Below, piece after piece: positions 1-5,080 of a stretch of 5,790 nt of DNA. The position numbers and the translations under genes are program-made. Below the pieces are notes generated by a model that ran no database searches, was not told where the DNA came from, and worked only from the letters and a program-made list of their open reading frames with translations. The stretch is from the NCBI GenBank assembly GCA_019454865.1, contig JACFNJ010000124.1:1-5790 (forward strand), given 5' to 3'. The DNA comes from Bacteroidia bacterium (GTDB taxonomy: Bacteria > Bacteroidota > Bacteroidia > UKL13-3). Numbering within the stretch: the stretch's first letter is position 1; each line of letters opens with the position of its first letter.

Positions 1-48
1 CGTACAATAACGTGGGGACGTTCCTATCTGTGGTGGACTATTCCCTCA

Positions 49-175
49 TAACGGTTTTCAGCTTGGCGAAGACGGCACTTTTAGCACAAATCTTCAACCG
101 AAGACGAGACTTCAAATTTACGAAAAACTTTAAATCGAAGCCGTTTTCTGCCGTTTTTGCCAAACTGATGTTAGC
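49..175 (+). repeat. 127-bp structured palindromic repeat, copy A
   Basis: This gene-free stretch downstream of the beta-barrel gene holds a long imperfect inverted repeat. Arm 59-76 (CAGCTTGGCGAAGACGGC) pairs with 150-167 (GCCGTTTTTGCCAAACTG): 15 Watson-Crick pairs, 2 G-T wobbles and 1 mismatch over 18 positions, around a 73-nt loop. Outside the arms, TAAC (49-52) pairs with GTTA (170-173), and the right arm is followed by AT and then GTTAGC. A second element at 2997-3123 has the same total length, end motifs and arm placement. A shared loop block, TTTAAATCGAAGCCGTT here at 129-145, lies at the same distance from the right end in both. I infer a dispersed structured repeat family; I cannot name it from a database. 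It could also act as a bidirectional transcript end for the operon to its right. Confidence 0.65.
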
Positions 176-186
176 AAATCGTGCAG

Positions 187-882
187 TTATTTTCCGAAGT
201 TGAATCCAAGCCCAAATCGTAAAGATAAATCAAAATGATGTGGGTATTTATTATAACCATAGTTTTTTATTTGTTCAATTTGCTTTTTATCATGTATATA
301 TACAAACCCAATTAAATCAAATTTACTGTACAGCGTTAACCATTTTAGTGGAGAATATTCTATTCCTGTGCGCAGGTTTATCCCTACATCACCAACTTCT
401 CGAACCTCTATTAATGGTTCCCAACCATTAAGATAACCGAAATATCCATAATTGACCACAATTGATTCATACCCAAATCGACAATTTACACCACTTCCAT
501 AAGTAAACGATAAATTAGATTTTATTGGTAAGTTCCTTTCATAAGTTACATTGAAAGAATTGTAATTTCGTAAACGCACAACATTTTTTAATAAATTTGG
601 ATGGACATTTTGATATGTTTCATAATACATCATATATTCAACACTTACAAAATTAAGTTGATTTATTTTTCTTAAATATTGTAAGCCTAAAGAATTGTAT
701 AAAAGTCCTCTAAATGGTTTTTCACTTTTATTCAAATAATTAACATTCAAAATGGGCGATTTATCAAAAAAACAATGAAACAATCCTGTTTGAATAGACA
801 AGCGATTGTTATCCTGAGCAAAAATACTGTTAGAGGCACAAGCCCCTAACAGTATGAAAAAAGAAATTACAACCCGTTTCAT
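187..882 (-). CDS. Small exported protein, probable outer-membrane beta-barrel
   Basis: This 231-residue protein is of unrecognised family. The N-terminus (MKRVVISFFILLGACASNSIFAQ) is an export signal. It can be read as a type I signal cleaved after FAQ, a common Bacteroidota ending, or as a lipoprotein signal with Cys15 in the lipobox-like LGAC; the two are not resolved here. The rest is rich in aromatic and alternating polar/hydrophobic stretches separated by short turns. The C-terminal run HFDLSLRFGLGFNFGK looks like a closing amphipathic strand, so a small outer-membrane barrel is the best guess. The ATG overlaps the stop codon of the upstream protease gene by four bases (ATGA), which implies one mRNA and translational coupling. 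The protein might be an accessory, anchor or regulator for the protease, but nothing in the sequence proves it. Confidence 0.85.
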   Translation of the reverse strand: MKRVVISFFILLGACASNSIFAQDNNRLSIQTGLFHCFFDKSPILNVNYLNKSEKPFRGLLYNSLGLQYLRKINQLNFVSVEYMMYYETYQNVHPNLLKNVVRLRNYNSFNVTYERNLPIKSNLSFTYGSGVNCRFGYESIVVNYGYFGYLNGWEPLIEVREVGDVGINLRTGIEYSPLKWLTLYSKFDLIGFVYIHDKKQIEQIKNYGYNKYPHHFDLSLRFGLGFNFGK

Positions 883-2867
883 TTTTGAATAACAATTCGT
901 TTTGTAATTTTTTGACCTTTAAAATCAAAGTGAATTAAGTAAACACCATTTTCCATATTTGACAAGTCGGCTTGGAAATAAGTTTGGTTACTATTCAATT
1001 CCTTTACCAATTTCCCAGCAATGTCGAAAATTTGGATGGGGTTTTCCGTTGCAGTTGGCAATTCGATTGTTAGTGAATTGCTTGTGGGATTTGGATAAAT
1101 GGCTACTTCTTTATCTAATACTTCATTTACTGAAGCCGTGTAAGTACAAGTATTTAAATTCCCAATCCCCACAGCATACCAAGCATCAATTGTTGCTTGA
1201 TGTTCGACTGAACACTCGCCAAATAAAATTTTAGCTGCCTGTATTGTAGCTTGTCGAGAATCCGAATACTGTGATGAATTCATTAAAATGGACGTTAGTG
1301 CATAATATGCAATTTTGGAAGCCTTCTTTATTCCTATCCCATCAACGTCATAGTAGTTGTTTAAATCATTCCAATCGTTTTCTCCGTGAGCCAAGACATA
1401 AAACCATTTATTTTGAACTCCTGAATTGATGTGTACACCACCAGCATCGCCTGTTCCAGAATACCACCAAGTTCCATTATATGTATCAGGTTGTCCTAAT
1501 ACATATTGATTGTTTTCTATGTGTGAACCAAGAGTGTTTGGATTTGACAATGAGCGTTTCAACATTGACCCCATAGAAACAAAGTTCCCAATAATCCAGT
1601 CTGTTGACCAGTTTTCATACATTCCTGCTTGGAATACAAGTCCTAAAATGTCACTATACGATTCGTTTAATGCTCCCGATTCGTATTGATATTGTAAATT
1701 TGAAGAATGATGTGTTACACCGTGAGTAAATTCGTGCCCAACTACAGCAGGTTCAGTGCCTAAATTAGCATTTTGGTCACTATACCCAAAACTTAATTTA
1801 TTATGGCTTCCTCCATTTGGTTCAAAAAATGCATTTATTTGACCAATTTGAGTTCTTACACGAATTTCACGACTTTGATTGTTTTGACCTGTTCTTCCAA
1901 AATAACTACGGTAAAAATCCCAACAACTTGAAACGTGGTAATGTGTTGATGTTTCCGTTAGATAGGCATTACCCCAATTGTCATCATCATCTTTTACGTT
2001 TTGTAATAACCCCCAAGCAGTTTCATTACCTTCATCTTTCTTTGTGTGAATAACTCTTGTATTATCATTTGTTTGAAGAATATACTTGTTTGTAAATCCA
2101 CCTTTCCATTGCGTATCAATAACTTTACTACCATATCCATAAACATCAGCAGATCCATCGTAAATGCGAGTAGAATTAAATTTTAGGATTGTACCATTAT
2201 TTGCATCAACATAGTATATGAAAGTTTCAAATTCAGGTTGTGCATATGAAATTGAAATCTTGTAAGCAAGATTATATCTTTCTCCTGAATTAATGAGTAC
2301 TATGTTTTTAAACGTGTCAATTGCCCAAATGAGTTCTGCTGTGGGATACCATGTTGCATTCTCGTCATCGTAATCTGTTTGTATTTCTTTTTCCCAATCT
2401 TCGTCTTCCCATGCGAAGACGATCTCCTTATTTCTTTTGAGTTCTTTGATTACAGTTTTGATAGCGTGTTCAGATGAAATTCTAGGAACAGCATCTGATT
2501 TAATGGAATCTGCAATTTTTGCATTGATAAACAAAAGTGAGCCATCCGTGTTATAATGTTCAATACATCCTGCGCCTTCAATAGGAATGTTCATGTAGGT
2601 TTGTTGGTACTTAAAGTGGCGCAAACCTGCTAAACTGTCAACATGTTGGTCTATTAACACCATATTATTGTTTAAGTCAGGGGCATTTTGTCTGTACAAT
2701 TGGTACAATTGTCCTGCTTGAAAATTATTTGGTGTATTGAAGTAGAAAAATCCACTCTGGATTGTGTCTGTTAAGTACGGCATCACATATTGCACATACT
2801 GTTGATATTGTCCGAAACTCAGTTTTGCAAGGACAATAAAAATTACGGTAATTATATTTTTTTTCAT
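879..2867 (-). CDS. Secreted M4 (thermolysin-type) metalloprotease with T9SS sorting domain
   Basis: This 662-residue zinc endopeptidase is exported and processed outside the cell. The signal peptide covers residues 1-20 (ending SFGQ). An FTP-type propeptide lies around 40-115 (FKYQQTYMNIPIEGAG) and a PepSY-like pro-region around 130-230. The M4 catalytic domain runs from about 235 to 568. The zinc site is HEFTH (378-382), with third ligand Glu402 and Asp406 in GALNESYSD. GGVHINSG (476-483) carries His479, which matches thermolysin His231. All key residues are present, so it should be active. Residues 588-662 (start YPNP, end KRIVIQK) form a Por/T9SS type A C-terminal sorting domain, the signal for type IX secretion and surface attachment or release. 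The gene leads a two-gene unit with the barrel protein (ATGA overlap). The 211 bp upstream separate it from the RT gene and presumably hold its promoter, but I saw no convincing Bacteroidota -7 element there. Likely role: extracellular protein degradation. Confidence 0.96.
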   Translation of the reverse strand: MKKNIITVIFIVLAKLSFGQYQQYVQYVMPYLTDTIQSGFFYFNTPNNFQAGQLYQLYRQNAPDLNNNMVLIDQHVDSLAGLRHFKYQQTYMNIPIEGAGCIEHYNTDGSLLFINAKIADSIKSDAVPRISSEHAIKTVIKELKRNKEIVFAWEDEDWEKEIQTDYDDENATWYPTAELIWAIDTFKNIVLINSGERYNLAYKISISYAQPEFETFIYYVDANNGTILKFNSTRIYDGSADVYGYGSKVIDTQWKGGFTNKYILQTNDNTRVIHTKKDEGNETAWGLLQNVKDDDDNWGNAYLTETSTHYHVSSCWDFYRSYFGRTGQNNQSREIRVRTQIGQINAFFEPNGGSHNKLSFGYSDQNANLGTEPAVVGHEFTHGVTHHSSNLQYQYESGALNESYSDILGLVFQAGMYENWSTDWIIGNFVSMGSMLKRSLSNPNTLGSHIENNQYVLGQPDTYNGTWWYSGTGDAGGVHINSGVQNKWFYVLAHGENDWNDLNNYYDVDGIGIKKASKIAYYALTSILMNSSQYSDSRQATIQAAKILFGECSVEHQATIDAWYAVGIGNLNTCTYTASVNEVLDKEVAIYPNPTSNSLTIELPTATENPIQIFDIAGKLVKELNSNQTYFQADLSNMENGVYLIHFDFKGQKITKRIVIQK

Positions 2868-2996
2868 AAAATTATTTTTTAAAGTTATTTGAATAATTAT
2901 TTGTCTATTCTATAATCTCAAGGAGGCTCTCTTCTCCTAATTTTCATTTTTAAAGCTGTCTGTTTTTCTGCCATAACCGTCATTTTGCATGTTTGC

Positions 2997-3123
2997 TAAC
3001 GGGAAGCTACTACTCGCTGGCCGATTTTTAAGATTAAACTTAAACACGAAAATAAGACTTTTTCCAGAGAATAGGTGTTTAAACGAAGCAGTTAGTTCGG
3101 CTTGCGAGTAATAGCATGTTAGC
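2997..3123 (+). repeat. 127-bp structured palindromic repeat, copy B, overlapping the RT 3' end
   Basis: This is an imperfect inverted repeat. Arm 3006-3024 (GCTACTACTCGCTGGCCGA) pairs with 3097-3115 (TCGGCTTGCGAGTAATAGC): 16 Watson-Crick pairs, 1 G-T wobble and 2 mismatches over 19 positions, with a 72-nt loop. GCTAAC (2995-3000) pairs with GTTAGC (3118-3123) outside the arms. From TAAC to GTTAGC it is 127 bp, exactly as in copy A (49-175), and the right arm is again followed by AT-GTTAGC. The block TTTAAACGAAGCAGTT (3078-3093) matches copy A at the same distance from the right end. Arm sequences differ between copies while complementarity is kept, which argues for selection on structure. 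The RT stop codon (3079-3081) and its last 14 codons lie inside this element. A weaker internal pair, TTAAACAC (3040-3047) with GTGTTTAA (3075-3082), also exists. Confidence 0.65.
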
Positions 3124-4332
3124 GTTTCGTTGTTTTTTTATCGTTCTAACACGTAATACCAACTTTGCATAACATCCGCTAATATAGATGTGATTAAACC
3201 AATAACCCGAAAGTTTTTTCAGTAACATTCGTTTTCTTAAGTTGTAACTATTATAGTGTGTCATAATACCTAAATAAGAATTAATCGCACTTTGAAAAGA
3301 TTTCTGTTCTATTTCTGATGGCTTATTACTGCGAACAATTGTATTGTGCAAAGAAATTGTCTGATGAAAGTTTCCTTTGGTTCGATTGTTTATGTAGATT
3401 CGGTTAGGTAAAATAAATGTGCCCAGAAATTTTATACCCTTGCTATAATGTTGTAAATATATCTTCTTTGGATGAATGATTACTTGTAATTCTGATTGTA
3501 AGTAATCTGAAAGTATCGAAATGAGATTTTTCAGGTATTCTTTATCTTCATGCACGATTACAAAATCATCAACGTATCTACCATAATACCGTATTTTCAA
3601 ATTGTATTTTATGTAATGGTCGAATGTGTCTATATAAAAATTGGCAAAGACTTGACTGGTAAGATTGCCTATAGGTAAACCGCAATTGGGTTTACTGCGG
3701 AAAAGGCTTTTGTTCGGAGGCAAATCATTCCAATCACTTCGTTTACCTTTAATAATACAGTTTTTTGTGGGGTCGTTGTAAATCACTTGCTTACAAAGTT
3801 TTATAATCAAATCTTTGTCTGTTGCTTGGTATTTTTCCTTTATAAATTTTTCGAGTTTTGTAAAAAGAATATTTTTGTTGATACTCATGAAAAAACCTTG
3901 TAAGTCAAGTTTTAATAGGTAGCAATCTTTGGTATAGTTTGCCGAGCATTGGCGAATAAACCTGTCAATACGTTGAATACCGAAATGCGTGCCTTTCCCT
4001 ACACGACAAGAATAACTATCATAAATAAATTGCTTTTCAAACAAATGGTTTAATTTACCAATGATTAAATGATGTATTACTCTATCCCTAAAATCGGCCG
4101 CAAATATCTCTCGTTTAACGGGTTTATCTACAATAAAAGCAATGGAACGACCTATTTCATAAGTTCCGTTGTTTATTTCTTCACAAAGTTGCACCAAGTT
4201 ATTTTCATAATCAATTTCAAATGCCAAAGCATTAGCTGTATTTCGCTTGTTTTTGCGACATTCGAAATAGGCTTCAAATAATTCGAAAAGTCCTATTTTA
4301 GGTAACTCTGTATCAAAAAGAGATAATTGCAT
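3079..4332 (-). CDS. DGR reverse transcriptase
   Basis: This 417-residue RT (from the ATG at 4332) copies the template-repeat RNA into adenine-mutagenised cDNA for retrohoming into the VR. Motifs in order, numbered from that ATG: KREIFAADFRDR (73-84) and YSCRVGKGTH (107-116), typical of DGR RTs; LKLDLQGFF with catalytic Asp143; LPIGNLTSQ (219-227); YVDD (253-256) with catalytic Asp255 and Asp256; and KFLG (about 301-304) in the following motif. SQ rather than the SP of group II intron RTs is the DGR signature. I see no maturase or HNH endonuclease domain, as expected for a DGR. A TTG at 4374 in the same frame would add 14 residues, but it lies in a strong hairpin. The ATG start MQLSLFDTELPKIGLFELFEAY gives the usual N-terminus. 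The last 14 residues (from ANMLLLAS) are encoded by structured repeat copy B, so the C-terminal tail is probably not ancestral. It is the final gene of the cassette, after VP, avd and TR. Confidence 0.95.
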   Translation of the reverse strand: MQLSLFDTELPKIGLFELFEAYFECRKNKRNTANALAFEIDYENNLVQLCEEINNGTYEIGRSIAFIVDKPVKREIFAADFRDRVIHHLIIGKLNHLFEKQFIYDSYSCRVGKGTHFGIQRIDRFIRQCSANYTKDCYLLKLDLQGFFMSINKNILFTKLEKFIKEKYQATDKDLIIKLCKQVIYNDPTKNCIIKGKRSDWNDLPPNKSLFRSKPNCGLPIGNLTSQVFANFYIDTFDHYIKYNLKIRYYGRYVDDFVIVHEDKEYLKNLISILSDYLQSELQVIIHPKKIYLQHYSKGIKFLGTFILPNRIYINNRTKGNFHQTISLHNTIVRSNKPSEIEQKSFQSAINSYLGIMTHYNSYNLRKRMLLKKLSGYWFNHIYISGCYAKLVLRVRTIKKQRNANMLLLASRTNCFV

Positions 4333-4365
4333 TGATAAAGATAAAAGTATCGAGTTAACGGATAA

Positions 4366-4415
4366 AAGTACCAAGAGGCAAGTACTTTTTCCTTTTAACT
4401 TGCCACTCGGTACTT
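4366..4415 (-). ncRNA. 18-bp hairpin between TR and RT (candidate DGR RNA structure)
   Basis: In the transcript, AAGTACCGAGTGGCAAGT (4415-4398) pairs with ACTTGCCTCTTGGTACTT (4383-4366): 16 Watson-Crick pairs, 1 G-U and 1 U-U mismatch, closing a 14-nt loop. It begins about 16 nt past the TR 3' end and finishes about 33 nt before the RT ATG. In the Bordetella phage DGR, sequence just downstream of TR is part of the functional template RNA, so a role in RT/Avd recognition or priming is a reasonable inference. Other possibilities are an RNA processing site separating template RNA from RT mRNA, an attenuator (only a short U-run follows), or control of RT translation. Confidence 0.7.
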
Positions 4416-4431
4416 ATTTTTGTTGAAGAAT

Positions 4432-4556
4432 CCCTGACCGCTCTAACACTATAAGTATTTGTCTTATTGTTGTTGTTGTTTGCGTTGCCGTTGTTGAAGT
4501 TGAAGTTGAATGCGTTTGTTGCATTATACTCCGTACTGCTCCAATAGTTAGCATTA
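4432..4556 (-). repeat. DGR template repeat (TR)
   Basis: This non-coding template aligns to the VR at 5089-5213 without gaps at a constant offset of 657 bp, with 111 of 125 positions identical. On the coding strand all 14 differences are at TR adenines (6 A to G, 4 A to T, 4 A to C). The TR has 51 adenines and 74 other bases, and none of the others differ. Read in the VR frame it is full of Asn codons, including five in a row (AAC x4 then AAT), separated by adenine-poor Phe, Gly and Ala codons. AAC can mutate to many residues but never to a stop, the usual TR design. The first 36 bp on the plus strand (4432-4467) match the VR perfectly and form the counterpart of the homing-initiation tract. 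It sits between avd and the RT gene and is presumably transcribed with them. Confidence 0.97.
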
Positions 4557-4680
4557 CAACACTGTTTTGTTGTTTTTACCGATTGGTAGCACAAAATTTT
4601 ACCACGTACAACTGTGGTCGTGTTGTCCTTTTTCAACAAAATTTGCTCTCCCTCTATTGCCGTAACAATAAAAGTGCTGG
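4557..4680 (-). other. avd-TR spacer, probable 5' part of the DGR template RNA
   Basis: These 124 bp between the avd stop and the TR have no supportable gene. An open frame runs through it into TR and on to 4355, but it has only TTG-type starts and its similarity to the VP is due to the TR itself. A short hairpin is visible: ACCAC (4601-4605) with GTGGT (4614-4618), 8-nt loop. In known DGRs the bases upstream of TR are part of the template RNA; that role is inferred here from position only. Confidence 0.45.
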
Positions 4681-5025
4681 CTATGTAAGGCTGGCATTAC
4701 GCCAGCCTACAATCTGTTTTCCTATGACATCCATTAGCTGTGTTAATTCTACTTGTTTTTTAATGGCTAAAATTTTCATATCTACACAAAGACGTATTTC
4801 AAATTTTAGTAGCTCAAAATCATCTAAGAATGCCTCCAAATAAGTTTTCTTCTCGATAGCTTTATTTGCTCGATAAATACTTCTTATCAATTGGATAGCA
4901 TCTCTTTTCATATCCTGACCTAATGTATATTTATACTCTCTTGGAAAATCTTTGGTGTATTCAAAAATCTTCTGTACGAGTTTATATACATCTTTAAAAA
5001 CAGGTAAATCGTAATATAATGCCAT
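4681..5025 (-). CDS. avd: Avd, DGR accessory variability determinant
   Basis: This 114-residue protein is predicted to be all-helical, of the four-helix-bundle Avd/TIGR02436-like type. In the Bordetella system Avd forms a positively charged pentameric barrel that binds the RT and the template RNA and is required for cDNA synthesis. Visible support: the N-terminus MALYYDLPVFKDVYKLVQKIFEYTKDFPREYKY-like pattern, followed by amphipathic Lys/Arg-rich helices (RDAIQLIRSIYRANKAIEKK, then LDDFELLKFEIRLCVDMKIL, then a last helix ending IGKQIVGWRNA). The combination YTKDFPREYKYTLGQD followed by an Ile/Arg-rich helix is typical of this family. It lies between the variable-protein gene (55-bp gap) and TR (124-bp gap), the standard place. 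The stop is TAG, and the last codons lie in a hairpin (4685-4710). Stand-alone four-helix proteins of this family also sit in rRNA introns, but the context here fixes the DGR role. Confidence 0.92.
   Translation of the reverse strand: MALYYDLPVFKDVYKLVQKIFEYTKDFPREYKYTLGQDMKRDAIQLIRSIYRANKAIEKKTYLEAFLDDFELLKFEIRLCVDMKILAIKKQVELTQLMDVIGKQIVGWRNASLT
4685..4710 (-). ncRNA. Hairpin at the 3' end of avd
   Basis: On the plus strand GGCTGGC (4689-4695) pairs perfectly with GCCAGCC (4701-4707) around a 5-nt loop. Past a single bulged A, GTA (4685-4687) pairs with TAC (4708-4710), giving a 10-bp stem. It covers the last codons of avd, upstream of TR. There is no U-run after it in the transcript, so it is unlikely to be an intrinsic terminator. 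It may be part of the folded template RNA or an mRNA stability element. Confidence 0.55.
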
Positions 5026-5042
5026 TTTTTAAAAAAAATTCG

Positions 5043-5055
5043 ACCGCTTCGCGGT
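5043..5055 (-). promoter_or_regulatory. Small GAA-loop hairpin downstream of the VR gene
   Basis: On the coding strand the sequence is ACCGC-GAA-GCGGT, a perfect 5-bp GC-rich stem with a 3-nt loop, about 33 bp beyond the VR end and 25 bp past the variable-protein stop. Many DGRs carry a hairpin/cruciform with a GAA-type loop just after the VR that promotes homing. This one is shorter and further away than the Bordetella phage example. It is followed by CGAA and eight T residues just before the avd start, so it could instead be a weak terminator or attenuator limiting avd/TR/RT expression. Confidence 0.5.
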
Positions 5056-5080
5056 ATTAAATTGATAAATGGGTAAATTG

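Noticed and set aside
91..104. Small hairpin TCTTC-AACC-GAAGA, considered as a terminator for the barrel gene
   Set aside because: Its stem is only 5 bp and AT-rich, with no adjacent T-run on the minus strand; it lies in the loop of structured repeat copy A.
2868..2940. Possible promoter for the protease operon (TTGAGA about 17 nt from AATTAT on the minus strand)
   Set aside because: It matches the Bacteroidota TAnnTTTG-type element poorly, and such AT-rich matches are expected by chance.
3079..4332. Group II intron or retron reverse transcriptase
   Set aside because: LPIGNLTSQ has the DGR SQ signature, no maturase/HNH domain is present, and TR, VR and avd lie alongside.
4333..4374. TTG start giving a 431-residue RT
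   Set aside because: The extra 14 residues are hydrophobic, begin inside the 18-bp hairpin and are not typical of DGR RTs; the ATG at 4332 gives the expected N-terminus.
4355..4639. Open frame reading through the TR with strong similarity to the variable protein
   Set aside because: It starts at TTG, has no domain outside the TR-encoded part, and its resemblance to the VP is fully explained by the TR/VR repeat. It is the non-coding template, not a gene.
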